A program made the translations under genes and the position numbers. 64,000 nt of DNA from Hallella multisaccharivorax DSM 17128 (GTDB lineage Bacteria > Bacteroidota > Bacteroidia > Bacteroidales > Bacteroidaceae). The stretch lies in assembly GCF_000218235.1 (NCBI RefSeq), contig NZ_GL945017.1:1056040-1120039 (forward strand). The letters are read 5' to 3'. Every line of letters starts with the position of its first letter. Positions within the stretch are counted from its first letter, which is position 1. Under the pieces are notes generated by a model that saw only the letters and a program-made list of their open reading frames with translations, made no database searches and had not been told where the DNA came from. Below are positions 17,870 through 28,350 of the stretch, in pieces.

Positions 17870-20023
17870 ATGAGATTGAAAAGTCCTTTTTTTGATTATA
17901 TACTTAAGTATGTAATGTGTGGATTGTTATCTACAATTGCACATACTGGTATATGTGCCACAATAGTGCATTCACAAGTAAACAAGATTGCCTATAATCA
18001 TCTTGCAAATATAGACACTCTTAAAAAAGACACCCTTAAAAAAGTGGAGCTTAATGAGGTCGTAGTAAAATCCCGTCAGAAGATTCACAAAGTGGATAAT
18101 GATGTCTATATTCCGACATCATTGCAGAAAAAAGTGTCTATGAACGGATACGACTTGCTTAGGAATATGGCAATTCCACAATTAGACATTGACGCAATAA
18201 CCAATAAGGCAACTGTAAAGGGTAAGGCTGTAACTTTTATTATTGATAATCATATTGTAACAAATTCCAATGATATTAAACAGTTATCCCCTGACGACAT
18301 CCTGAAAGTTGAATATAACAACATGCCCACGGGAGAATATGCCCAATACGACTGTATTGTTAAATTAACGACGAAGCGAAAAGACAGGGGTGGAAACATC
18401 ATGGCTGGCGGAATGCAGGGACTGAATAAAAATGTTGAAGATTATAATGGCATAGTACGATTCTACAGGCAGAAATATGAGCATAGTCTGGCATATGCTG
18501 ATTCCTATTCTCATGACGATGACTCGTACATTGCGCAAACAGAGCATTTTGCATATCCAAATGGAGATAAGCTTGAGAAAGATCTTGTTTCTCACACCCC
18601 AAGTCAAAAGAAAAGGAACATGAACTTGTTTTATAATTTCCACTATTATGGAGACTCAGCAACATTCAATGTGAGGTTGGGCTATCTATTCCGTAAACCG
18701 GAAACAAGTATGGATTACCAGACCAGTTATAAAGGGACTTTTGAAAGGACCACAACATCATTGGAAAATAGCACAGAGTCATCCTATTCGCCATATTTGT
18801 TATTTAGCAGTAGGTTTCAATTAAGGGATAGGCAGAGGCTGAGTTTCAGGGGGTCTTTGGATTATTCCAACAACAGATATGATTATCTGCTCAAGGATGG
18901 GTCTTTCAATAATAGTAATTACACAAAAGAGCACTACTATAGATTTGTTCTCGGAAGCAATTATACAAAGGTGATGAATAAGAACTGGACCCTAATAGGA
19001 GCTTTGTATAACTTCACAGAGAACTCACAGACGAATTACCTTCTCAACCAAATGAATGTGAAGGGAGGTCTGACATATTCAGAGACTTTACTGGAATTGG
19101 GAATTTCTAAACGGTGGGAGAAGATGTTTACTTCTTTGGATGGTGGCGTCAGCCAACTGTTCTATAAGATAAGAGTGGAAAGACATAAATACCGTTATAG
19201 CCCAAGAATCTCAGCTACAGTAAAATACAATTTTTCGCCGAGCCTCTACATCCAATATCGTGGTAATTTAACAAACAGTTATCCTACAATGACGATGTAC
19301 AATAACATAGAGCAAGACATTGATTCAATTCAGAAAAAACAGGGCAATCCGGATTTGAAGCCTACAACAATAGTCTCCAACACTTTGAATATCAACTACG
19401 ATATGAGGGACTGGTCGTTCTATGCTATGTATGATATGTTTATAAGCTGGAAGAATAATGGAGAATTTGTCAACTATAACAACGATTATTTTATTCATTC
19501 GTTGCTATCGGAGGGTCATTATTACTATACCAATTTAGAAGTAGGATTGAGCTATTCAAAAAGCGGTTTCTTGTTGAAGTCAAAATTCGGTTCAGAACAC
19601 TATCAGGTAACCGGCAGAAATGGCTTGTCTAAAACAGAATGGTATAACAAGTCATCTATATCGTACGCAATAAGCGCTTTAAATGTCGGTATGTATTACA
19701 CAACATACAAGCATGGAGTGTATGCATCTCTCGAGCAATGGTCAAACTCTGCACTGTATGGCTTGACCGTTTCTTATAAATTCAAAGACATTGCCGTGCA
19801 GGCTGGCTGTCAAAATCCATTCACGAGTTATCGTTCCCACAGTTCACTGCTTACCCAAGATTACTGTAGATCTCAATATCGCTTTGACAATCTTAAAGGG
19901 AAGTACTTTTATCTGAAGGTATCAATATCCTTGAATCTTGGCAATAAGAAACATACATACACCGAAATGGATACCAACAAGAGCATTAATTCTGCTATTA
20001 TGAAAAATGGCATTAGTAACTAA
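17870..20023 (+). CDS. TonB-receptor-like outer-membrane protein 1 (locus A)
   Basis: After an N-terminal signal the protein has a short TonB-box-like stretch (VELNEVVVKS), a reduced plug domain (residues about 60-170, with VTFIIDNHIV and DILKVEYNNMPTGEYAQYD) and a large beta-barrel rich in Tyr, Ser and Asn (outer membrane protein beta-barrel family, PF14905-like). It lacks the carboxypeptidase-regulatory-like domain of true SusC proteins. Its paralogue at 28738-30798 shares the plug layout and the ending NK(S/T)(I/V)NSAIMK. In a RiPP operon it may pass or bind the peptide at the outer membrane; this is inference. Confidence 0.75.
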   Translation: MRLKSPFFDYILKYVMCGLLSTIAHTGICATIVHSQVNKIAYNHLANIDTLKKDTLKKVELNEVVVKSRQKIHKVDNDVYIPTSLQKKVSMNGYDLLRNMAIPQLDIDAITNKATVKGKAVTFIIDNHIVTNSNDIKQLSPDDILKVEYNNMPTGEYAQYDCIVKLTTKRKDRGGNIMAGGMQGLNKNVEDYNGIVRFYRQKYEHSLAYADSYSHDDDSYIAQTEHFAYPNGDKLEKDLVSHTPSQKKRNMNLFYNFHYYGDSATFNVRLGYLFRKPETSMDYQTSYKGTFERTTTSLENSTESSYSPYLLFSSRFQLRDRQRLSFRGSLDYSNNRYDYLLKDGSFNNSNYTKEHYYRFVLGSNYTKVMNKNWTLIGALYNFTENSQTNYLLNQMNVKGGLTYSETLLELGISKRWEKMFTSLDGGVSQLFYKIRVERHKYRYSPRISATVKYNFSPSLYIQYRGNLTNSYPTMTMYNNIEQDIDSIQKKQGNPDLKPTTIVSNTLNINYDMRDWSFYAMYDMFISWKNNGEFVNYNNDYFIHSLLSEGHYYYTNLEVGLSYSKSGFLLKSKFGSEHYQVTGRNGLSKTEWYNKSSISYAISALNVGMYYTTYKHGVYASLEQWSNSALYGLTVSYKFKDIAVQAGCQNPFTSYRSHSSLLTQDYCRSQYRFDNLKGKYFYLKVSISLNLGNKKHTYTEMDTNKSINSAIMKNGISN

Positions 20024-20052
20024 AAAATCTTTGGTGAAGTCGAAAACTGCTT

Positions 20053-22182
20053 ATGAAAACAAATATATTAACGCTTATCTTTTGTCTTTTTGTTTTTAAA
20101 GGATTTTCAGCAAGATCCTCACAAGATACTGTAAGTCAGGTCAAAGATACTATTAACCTCAAAGAGGTTGTAGTTACGGAAGACCTTATTAAACACGAGG
20201 CGGGGAAGACAATAGTTAATGTTGTAACTTTGCGAAGAGGAAAGACCAATTTGTTGGAATTGTTGCAGCAAGTTCCTGGTTTGATCGTTGACGACAGTAG
20301 TATTAGAATCTTGGGTAAGGGAGGAATAATGGTAATGATTAATGGAAGATTGAGAAATATCCCACAAGGAGAGATATATGGCATGCTTAAGTCACGTAGT
20401 GCGTCCAACGTGGTCAGGGTAGAGATTGTTAAGGATCCAGGTGCCAAATATGATGCTTCTGGAAACTACGGCATTCTAAATATCATCACGGAACGTCAGA
20501 TTAATCATATCGGAGGAGATGTTGGTGAAGGGTTAACTTATAAGGAGAAATGGGGAAACTCACTAAGATCAGATATCAACTACAGCTATAAGAAAGTTGA
20601 CGTAAATGTAAATGCTGGTTGGGATATAAGAAAAAATCAATATACCGAGAGAAATACTTCATATTTTACAGATTTAACAAGGCCTTTGTCGACAGTCTCC
20701 AGGCCAAAAGATAACAACTATAATCTTTCAGGTGCATTTGATTATAATATTGACAGTCTTTCATCTTCGGGTATTTATCTTGCCTATTCTGAAACATATA
20801 GGAAAGATATAGCAGTGTCTGATTTCTATTCCTACGATTTGTTTCAAAGGAATATTGAGAGTGGTTCTTCAACTTCTTTTACGAAGATACCACGTAAGAA
20901 CTTGAATGCCAGTTTTTACGTAGATCGGAAATGGAGCCCGGACAGATGTATAGAGATAATGGTTGATATGTTTAGGTATAGTTACAAAAACAAATACAAC
21001 TATAGTTCTGTTATGACAGACGGAAATGATGACGTTAACCAGGATTATTTCCGTAACAAGGGGGAGTCTCGATTGACGGGATTTATGTATACGGTAGGTT
21101 TCAAATCAATCATTCCTTTAGGTATAAAACTGAGTTATGGGATCAAGGGAACTCTGACAACAACGAATAATTCGACTTTATATGACATTTCAACATTGCC
21201 ATTTCAAAACGATCGGTTCAAGTATACAGAGAAGATTCATGCTGCTTATATCGTTTTGCAGAGGGAGTTGGAAAAATGGAATTTTGAAATCGGGGGAAGG
21301 TATGAATGGACTCGCACACAAGCTGATGGAATAGAGAAGCATAAAGATAATTATAGTAGGCTTTTTCCCAATATTTTTCTTTCTTATTCTTTGAATAATG
21401 GATCTGACATTGAGATAGCTATCAATAGTGGCATAGACCGGCCAGGCATAAGACACATAAACTCGTTTTCATTCTATTCTAACAATTATAATGTGTCAAA
21501 GGGTAATCCAGAGATAAAACCATCACATTGGTGGAACGCTAAATTGACAGAGAATTGGGTGTTCCCGGGTGGTGAATTAACAATGGATTTGATCTATTTG
21601 AGAGAATACAAGTTGTTTGACCAGACTACCTCAATGGATAATACAGGATCTATTACAACCATACAATGGAATAATGCATATGACAATCAATGGAAAGGCT
21701 TTGACGCATCGTTGTATTACTATAAACTGAGATGGCTTAAAGTAATAGCTATTGTCGAGTTAGGATATAACAAGAATACTCCATTGTTGAATATTCTTCC
21801 AGATAAGTCTTCTTACTTTAATCAATACTACATGACGAATTTAATATTCAAATTAAACAAAAGTAATACTTTGACAGCTACGATCAACTCCAGTTACAAA
21901 GGAAAGGAGAAAACCGTTGTCGGTACAATAAATGGTATCTTCAATTTTGGATGTGGAATAGACTGTGTCTTAAAGAAAAAAATCAATTTTCGATTTGCAG
22001 TAAATAATATTTTTGCAAGTGACATTTCTGGCACAAACAATTCTAATGATAGCATGCATATGGACTTTAGAAACAGTTATAATCCTATCTCTGTAACTTT
22101 AAATGTATCTTATAATTTTGGAAGTGAGATCAATATTAAGTCCAAAAATCACATAAGTAAAGATATAGAAGAGCGTTTCTGA
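20053..22182 (+). CDS. TonB-receptor-like outer-membrane protein 2 (locus A)
   Basis: Signal peptide (ILTLIFCLFVFKGFSARS), a TonB-box-like start (INLKEVVVTEDLI), a fuller plug than its neighbour (LLELLQQVPGLIVDDSSIRI, MVMINGRLRNIP, VVRVEIVKDPGAKYDASG) and a beta-barrel with the GNPEIKPSHWWNAKL element found in PF14905-type proteins. It follows the first outer-membrane gene by 29 bases and is the last gene of locus A. It is only distantly similar to its neighbour, so the pair is not a simple tandem copy. Function at the outer membrane as transporter or receptor is likely, the ligand unknown. Confidence 0.75.
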   Translation: MKTNILTLIFCLFVFKGFSARSSQDTVSQVKDTINLKEVVVTEDLIKHEAGKTIVNVVTLRRGKTNLLELLQQVPGLIVDDSSIRILGKGGIMVMINGRLRNIPQGEIYGMLKSRSASNVVRVEIVKDPGAKYDASGNYGILNIITERQINHIGGDVGEGLTYKEKWGNSLRSDINYSYKKVDVNVNAGWDIRKNQYTERNTSYFTDLTRPLSTVSRPKDNNYNLSGAFDYNIDSLSSSGIYLAYSETYRKDIAVSDFYSYDLFQRNIESGSSTSFTKIPRKNLNASFYVDRKWSPDRCIEIMVDMFRYSYKNKYNYSSVMTDGNDDVNQDYFRNKGESRLTGFMYTVGFKSIIPLGIKLSYGIKGTLTTTNNSTLYDISTLPFQNDRFKYTEKIHAAYIVLQRELEKWNFEIGGRYEWTRTQADGIEKHKDNYSRLFPNIFLSYSLNNGSDIEIAINSGIDRPGIRHINSFSFYSNNYNVSKGNPEIKPSHWWNAKLTENWVFPGGELTMDLIYLREYKLFDQTTSMDNTGSITTIQWNNAYDNQWKGFDASLYYYKLRWLKVIAIVELGYNKNTPLLNILPDKSSYFNQYYMTNLIFKLNKSNTLTATINSSYKGKEKTVVGTINGIFNFGCGIDCVLKKKINFRFAVNNIFASDISGTNNSNDSMHMDFRNSYNPISVTLNVSYNFGSEINIKSKNHISKDIEERF

Positions 22183-22243
22183 AAGATGTACTTCCAAGGA
22201 CAGCCTATCAGTCAAGGCTCTTAAGGGTCTTCGAGTAAAGGTG

Positions 22244-22370
22244 ATATACAGCGTATTATCAATACAATAAAATTTAAAAAATAGACCTCGATTACTTGCT
22301 TGATATCACTAAAGTACCTAAATTTGCAGTCGAGAATATAATAAAACGATTTAATATATGAAGAAATTGT
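22244..22370 (+). repeat. 127-bp direct repeat, copy 2 (orphan promoter copy)
   Basis: It copies 15659-15785 with two mismatches, including TTG at 22296-22298 and TAAATTTG at 22319-22326. The copy ends 13 bases into the DUF3244 coding region (ATG at 22358) and then runs into unrelated IS-like sequence at 22371, so it now drives no DUF3244 gene. Confidence 0.95.
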
Positions 22371-22530
22371 GGGGTAGTCAACTCAACTGTGTCAAGCCTG
22401 TTTTCCGTTAGGCTTTAACCTCGGTCGGCGGGATGCGATTTTTAATCGCATTTCGAGAGGATGTCATCTGAACTGTGTCAAAGACTAAGACAATAAATTT
22501 ATCATCGCTCTGTTTATAGAGTATAAAGAA
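22371..22530. other. Insertion-element-like scar between promoter copy and broken exporter
   Basis: No gene. It contains two direct copies of a 20-base element with core aactgtgtcaa (cores at 22385-22395 and 22471-22481; two mismatches over 20 bases), and two hairpins: aagcct/aggctt (22394-22399 with 22410-22415) and atgcgatt/aatcgcat (22433-22440 with 22444-22451). The aactgtgtca motif looks like the end of an IS256-type element. It separates the orphan promoter from exporter sequence that begins abruptly near 22530. Confidence 0.4.
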
Positions 22531-22538
22531 TTAATACA

Positions 22539-23831
22539 ATCGTTGTATTGTTCTTCTACAACAAACTCGTATTTGCCATCTTCCTTCTTGGTAGTTTCCT
22601 GTACGGTGCCTGGATATCGCTTTTCCTCCGAAGGCGAAAAATGCTTGACTATGAGTTGTTCGAGCAGCAGGCTATCAACAACAACAAGACCTATGAGTTC
22701 ATCACTTCCATGCAGGAAATCAAGCTGCAGGATTGTGAGCAGCGCCGACGCTGGGAATGGGAGGACACGCAAGCCGACCTCTTCGGTGTGCAGATGAAGT
22801 CGCTGAAGCTGCAGCAGACGCAGGAGGCCGGCAGCATACTCATTAACGAAGTGAAGAACATTGTCATCACGGTCGTCTCTGCAGCAGCCGTCATTCATGG
22901 TCAGATGACTCTCGGTATGATGCTCGCCGTGCAGTATATCATCGGGCAGCTGAACTCGCCCGTGGAGCAGCTGATGAACTTCTTCTACTCCTTGCAGGAC
23001 GTGAAGATCAGTCTTGAGCGTATCAATGAGATCCTCCGGGTGGACGATGAGAACGGGAAGGAAGGACTGAAGACCTCGCTTGCCGACAACAGCAAAGGCA
23101 TTGATATCGATAGCATCATGTTCAAATATGATCCCCATGCCTTGAATAAGACCTTGGACGATGTGACCATCCATATCCCCAAGGGTAAGGTGACTGCTAT
23201 CGTCGGAGCCTCGGGTTCCGGCAAGACAACGCTCGTCAAGCTTATGTTAGGCTATTATCCGGTTTTAGAGGGCAAGATTAATATCGGCGGTACCGATATC
23301 AATACGCTCAACAAGAAATGGTGGCGGCGCTAGTGCGGTGTCGTCATGCAGGACGGCGTGATATTCTCCGAGAGCATCGCGAGGAATATTGCCGTGGACG
23401 ACGGCGACATCGATAAGGAACGGTTACTGAGAGCCTCCGAGATAGCCTGTATCAAAGACTATATTCTGTCGCTGCCGTTGAAGTATAATACGAAGATCGG
23501 TCGTGATGGTGTCGGATTGAGCCAGGGACAGAAGCAGCGTATCCTTATTGCCCGCGCCGTATACAAGAATCCCGATTATATCTTCCTTGACGAGGCAACG
23601 AACTCTCTTGATGCAAACAATGAGCGTGCCATCGTTGAGAATCTCGACAAGTTCTATAAAGGCAAGACAGTCGTCATTGTCGCCCACCGCCTGAGTACCG
23701 TCCGCAACGCTGACCAGATTGTGGTAATCGACCACGGTAGGGTGGTCGAGACGGGTAACCACGAGATGCTGACTGCCAAACGTGGGGCATACTATAATCT
23801 CGTAAAGAATCAGTTGGAATTAGGAAATTAA
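22539..23831 (+). pseudogene. 5'-truncated peptide/lantibiotic ABC exporter (C39-type) with internal amber stop
   Basis: Sequence similar to peptidase-containing ABC exporters starts in the middle of the membrane domain (FAIFLLGSFLYGAWISLF) and runs through Walker A GASGSGKTT, signature LSQGQKQR and Walker B YIFLDEATNSLD to a normal end. The N-terminal C39 peptidase and the first transmembrane helices are missing. An in-frame TAG at 23331-23333 (WWRR-stop-CGVVMQDG, probably from CAG) splits the ATPase domain. Codon and GC use are more host-like than in the lanM genes. It would have cut the double-Gly leader and exported the peptide of locus B. Both lesions argue it is dead. Confidence 0.85.
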
Positions 23832-23849
23832 TATTATAAATATCAGAAA

Positions 23850-25580
23850 ATGAGTTTTATAAAAGACATATTACATAGCTCGGAAACATTGAACTTGGAA
23901 AACAGGGAAAATGAAATTTTTCTGTATCCATACTATAGCTATGTCCAGCAAAAGATATCTTCCGTAGTCCCTAATGATACAATTATGGGTAAAAGCAATC
24001 ATATCAATAGCCTGACATACCAAATAGTTTCTTACGCTTATGAAAATTACTTCAAATTCGTATATCCCTACGAATATAGGCTCGCAAAAAATAATAATTA
24101 CCTCAGTGGGGACACTGACAAAGAACAAAACAGAGACTTTGTCGTTAATCTATCTTCAGAAGAAGAGTGGATAGAATACCTTTTCGAAAAGTACCCCAAA
24201 CTGCTATACATGCTTGAAACTTACACGAATGGTATTATTCTATACCTGAAGAAGTTTCTTTCATCCTTACAAAAGGACTACCAGTTACTGAATTCTTTTT
24301 TCAAACTTGAGAATTCGGGAGTAGATGAGATTCAATTATTCAAGGGTGATTTACACAATGAGGAATGTGTATCTTCTGTATCGTTCTCTAATGGCGTAAA
24401 ATTGTATTATAAACCTAGATGTGCAGCAAACGAAAAATTCTTGTCAGATGTTATTGACCTTCTTCGTGGTATGGGTTGGGATGTTAAATTGGGCATTCCC
24501 AAGTACATTGACGGATGCTCTTATTCATGGCATTTGCACATATCACCGAAAGAAATGACAAATAGAGACTCCATAAAGGATTATTATGAGAATCTTGGTA
24601 AATTGCAAGGTCTGTTTTATCTTCTAGGTTCTCAGGATGTTATTCCTGACAATGTTTTCTGTATAGCAGGCTGCACTTATCTTATAGATTGTGAGTCCAT
24701 TTTGACGAAGCCGTACAGATATAAAGACAGTTCAAAACTTAGCATGTACTTGCAAGAATCTGTGATTCGGACGGGCATCTTACCTGACTGGATGTTCAGC
24801 AACGCCAATGAACGTAATAAAATATCTTCAGTTCTCTTTAAATTTGACGATAAGAACTGCCATCTTCCTAAAGTTAACGGTGCGTCTGTAGAAATTGCAT
24901 CTGATACTTTGCAATATTTTGAAAATGGATTTGAAGAGGCTTGTAATTTCTTTATTGCGCATAATGTGGAGATTTTTAACTTCTTAAATTCTTATAATCC
25001 ATTGCGGATAACGGAGAGAGTGCTGCTACATCCGACGGTAATATACACCCTTATCTTAAGGGAAATGGTTACTCCGCCTTATCTTCATGGAACCGAGAAC
25101 ATCAAAAAGCTTATAGAACCGATAGTCAGAGAAGAATCATTCGGTTCCGAAAGAAGCAGAATCATCGAATCTATTTCCGATCAAATTGAATCAGGAAATG
25201 TTCCGTTCTTTTACACAATGTCAGTAGACCCATCGTTATACACATTACCACATAAAACGGTTATTAAAAATTGGATATCAAAAAATTGTGAAGCTTTTTA
25301 TTCAATAAAGAAAAGACTTCAGTCTTTGAACAGAAAAAGAGAGAATGAGCAAATTTCAATTATTGATGAATCTGTCAACTTCTTTCTTGATGTTAAAGAC
25401 AGAAGACAAAAGGAAAAACGTATATTGCCAACTGATGGAAATGTCTTGGACGGACAATCCATAATGGAAGCGATTGAACGTATTGACAAGGAAATTCAAA
25501 ACAGAATGATAGATGTAGACGAAGAGCTTGGTTTTGTATGTAGAACAAAAAACGGCTCAGTACCAATAGTCCGTGGATAG
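23850..25580 (+). pseudogene. lanM: Class II lanthipeptide synthetase LanM, dehydratase half (split by IS)
   Basis: The 576 residues match the LanM dehydratase domain (DUF4135), which phosphorylates and eliminates Ser/Thr in the precursor core. Seen here: KGDLHN (Asp167, His169), the ATP-binding YYKPR (187-190), and Arg390/Thr396 in ERVLLHPTVIY, spaced six residues apart like the elimination residues R506/T512 of CylM. The frame ends at 25580, right where an insertion sequence begins, and the LanC-like cyclase half resumes at about 27090. It starts 19 bases after the exporter remnant. The domain itself is undamaged, so a free dehydratase might still be made. Confidence 0.88.
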
Positions 25581-25590
25581 ATTAACTTTA

Positions 25591-26678
25591 TTATCCGAAG
25601 ATCGTTGCAACTCTGTACATGAAGAAAGGAAGGTCTTGTACACCTCTGACTTGTGCTCTGAAGCCCTTCGTCTTTGAGTTGAGGGACTCTGCAGAAGCAT
25701 TGGTCGATCTGTTGTTAAAGTAGTTAAGAACTTCCTCCTCTCTGTACTTGATAGCATCCCTGGCTACTTTGATCTCACGCAGGTTGGAGTTAGCTACACG
25801 CTGATACCACTCATGCAGTTTCACTCTTGCAGTCTCCTTGTTAAGGCTCTTATCTCTGAAGATAGCTCTAAGACTGCACACATGTCCGTATGCTTCCTTT
25901 ATCTTCGGATGCATGTCGAACAGCAGGTTGGCTCTTTCCCTTTGCTTCTCGCCCCATTTGTCACCGCTTTGCGTAAGTAGGTACCGGCTCCTCGTAAGCA
26001 GTTCTACATGAGTATCACCGTTGGACAGTTCTTCGGGCTTGAACCGCTGATTAAGTCGCATCGGCTTACGGCCACGCTTCTTGCCCTTGTAGTTCTTCGG
26101 ATGGTTCTTCCTGTAGTACTTGCGGCGTTTTGGCACGCTTTCTCGTAGTTTTTTTTTCTGTGTTCAGTTCTTTCTGTTTTGTTTCTGCTCCTTTTATGGC
26201 TTCGCGCTTTCTCTCTCAGACGGACCTCCTCTACGGCATCTGTACAGCGCTTGATGATGTGGAAGCAGTCTACGACAATCTCTGCGTTAGGGAACGCTTT
26301 GGTGGCTATGGTATACATGCTGTCTGAGAAGTCCATCGTAACCTCTTTTACAGCAAGACGTTTCTCTTCAGGTATCTGCATCAGGACCTTGATGACATCA
26401 GACGCCTTAGTTCCGCTCACAGAGGCAACAAGAGTACCGTGCTTACCGTGTCCTGCCTTGTTGGATACAAACGTCCTGAGGTCTTCATGAAGCAGAGTCT
26501 CATCGATACTCAGGCAATCTCCCATGTTCTCAGGAAGCAACACCCACTCAGCCGCGTGGTCAACCTGATCCCAGTCTTTGAAGCCGCTCAGACAGTCCTT
26601 ATACGCCCGTTCAAGTTGGCGACCGTCAATCTTGTAGATCTGCGCCACGGAACGTGCCGTGACCGGGTACGTATCCAA
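25591..26678 (-). pseudogene. Transposase, catalytic part (two frames joined at an A9 run)
   Basis: The frame from 26678 gives the start of a DDE transposase: SIDETLLHEDLRTFVSNKAG, KEVTMDFSDSMYTIATKAFP and VVDCFHIIKRC, features of ISL3/ISAon1-type enzymes. At a run of nine A's (26149-26158, minus strand) the reading must slip by -1 to continue as LRESVPKRRKYYRKN and run to FFMYRVATIFG at 25591, which holds the last acidic region (NRSTNASAESLNSKTKGF). Either slippage at the A run is programmed or one base has been lost. Relative to the upstream N-terminal frame, the two shifts cancel (+1 then -1). Confidence 0.65.
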
Positions 26679-27066
26679 ATATTTTTTTTAAGACATCAGC
26701 GAACTCCTTCGAGTAGCTGGTGCCGTTGGCAACTAAATCATAGCGATTAAGAACTACATTATGGCCTTCACTGTCTATCCATCGGCGACGTCGCACATGC
26801 AGGATGACCTTGCGGTCACGTACAGGGAAGTCTGTCACTTCACGGCTCTCTGTGAATCCGTTAGGCTTAAGGTCATGCCACTCATCAGAGCGTGTATCTC
26901 GCTCATCAAGATAGATGTGGAGCTTGATCTTCTCTGCTCCGGTCTCTGCATATTTACCTGTATGCTCTTCGCTGACGTCTGTCACGTCAAAGAAATCCAA
27001 GATACCATCTGGAAGCAGAAAGCTAGCCAGAGTCTTATAGTCGAATGTAGAAGTCTTCTTTCCCAT
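26626..27066 (-). CDS. Transposase N-terminal region protein (ISAon1-type ORF A)
   Basis: The 146-residue product begins MGKKTSTFDYKTLASFLLPD and contains GFTESREVTDFPVRDRKVIL then HVRRRRW, the N-terminal zinc/DNA-binding region that ISAon1-type elements encode as a separate frame. It overlaps the catalytic frame by about 50 bases; a run of eight A's in the overlap could allow slippage. Its start codon overlaps, on the opposite strand, the ATG from which the LanC-like frame now opens. Confidence 0.7.
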   Translation of the reverse strand: MGKKTSTFDYKTLASFLLPDGILDFFDVTDVSEEHTGKYAETGAEKIKLHIYLDERDTRSDEWHDLKPNGFTESREVTDFPVRDRKVILHVRRRRWIDSEGHNVVLNRYDLVANGTSYSKEFADVLKKIFGYVPGHGTFRGADLQD

Positions 27067-28300
27067 GAGTGCAAAGGTAATGCTTTCTCATTGCATTCAT
27101 CACACAGACAGACAAGAAAATCAACTACAAGCTATAGATTTAATCCACGGAATATTGAAACTGTGCCCAAAAAACACTTATGACGGGAAATTTCAGATTT
27201 GTCTTATGAATGATTCCCTATATGACGGACTTGCTGGAGTTTGCCTTTTTTATAATACCCTGTATGGTTATAGTCATAATCCAAAACACAAGGAAATCGC
27301 TGGCAGAATATTCAGCCAGTTGTGTAAAAGTAGAGAAGAAAGTTATAAAGGTGTAGACACTGAATCAATACCTATATCACCATTATCCGGTATTACCGGC
27401 TTAGTGTATATAATGGAGCGGTTTAATGAATTATATGACAAATCCGTTTATTCTTCGATAGTAGATGAAGTAAAGAGATTGATACCCCAAACCACACAAT
27501 ATGATTTCATGTCTGGTCTGGCCGGACTAGTCCTGTTTATTGTCCAATGTAAAAAGATTGGAGAACGTGACAGAACAGATATTCTGATGATGTGTGCTGA
27601 CAGGCTGACAACTCTTGAAACCGAAAAAGGTGGAATTGCTTACTGGACATATAATGAGGGTAATGATATAATTGGAAGAAAGAAGATGGTCTTGGGCGGA
27701 TTCGCCCATGGAAGTTCGTCCATGTCCTTGGCAATGTTTCTATTGTACAAGCATCTTGGAGATAGCAAGTATTACGAGGTTTACCGACAATCTCTTTTAC
27801 ATGACAGATCCTTTTACTCGGAACAAATAAAAGGGTGGATAGACGGCAGAAATCCCGAAGTTCCTGTTGACAGTGGAAGTTGGTGTCATGGAGCAGCGGG
27901 AATTGCACTTTCAAGGCTCATTTTGATGTCTATGGGTTGTCAAGATCCTTATTTGCGGAAAGAGTTGGAAGTTGCTGTAGGACAAATACGAAAGAGAATT
28001 GGATATAATCTTTCTGTATGTCACGGGTCTATGGGCAATTTGGAAGTCTTGCAATCTATAATGCGTCTGAAAAAGGGTAACGGTTCTGATTGTATAGGTT
28101 GGATAAATGCGATAGCGAAATCGGTATACCAAGGGAATGATATAATTTGTGGAGATGATAACAGAAACAGTCAGGTGGGATTGTTTATGGGATTCGCCGG
28201 TATAGGCTATCAGTTCCTCAGATTTTACGACTGGAAAAATGTCCCGAGTCTATTATGTCTTGAGGTTACGCCAAAAATAAGCTTACTGCATGGAGAATAA
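27065..28300 (+). pseudogene. lanM: LanM C-terminal LanC-like cyclase half (split by IS)
   Basis: From about residue 14 the frame is LanM sequence. LanC-like zinc ligands are present in SWCHGAAGI (Cys274, His275) and VCHGSMGN (Cys319, His320), with the SLYDGLAGVCLF and MGFAGIGY motifs of the alpha-toroid. This half would add Cys thiols to the dehydrated residues to close lanthionine rings. The first about 12 residues, including ATG at 27065, come from the insertion sequence. A stand-alone cyclase could be translated from this ATG if transcribed, which would make a split LanM; that has not been shown. Confidence 0.85.
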
Positions 28301-28350
28301 GACGGAAGCCATTAAGGCTTTCTATGTAAAACAATTTAAAAATAAAAATT

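Larger units (their letters stand above)
25581..27081 (-). mobile_element. ISAon1/ISL3-like insertion sequence inside lanM
   Basis: About 1.5 kb with transposase frames on the minus strand, exactly between the two LanM halves. A candidate terminal inverted repeat is attaacttt (25581-25589) against the complement of 27073-27081 (attaccttt), 8 of 9 bases. No target duplication could be settled, so the ends are approximate. It carries its own TAnnTTTG box (27072-27079, minus). Confidence 0.8.

Noticed and set aside
17870..22182. SusC/SusD-type pair
   Set aside because: Neither outer-membrane protein has the carboxypeptidase-like domain of SusC and there is no SusD gene. They fit PF14905-type barrels.
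22485..23174. 229-codon minus-strand frame opposite the exporter remnant
   Set aside because: The plus strand holds well-conserved ABC exporter sequence; the antisense product is His/Leu-rich with no family.
25581..27081. Exact IS ends and target-site duplication
   Set aside because: Only an 8 of 9 base inverted repeat was found and no convincing flanking duplication, so exact ends are not claimed.
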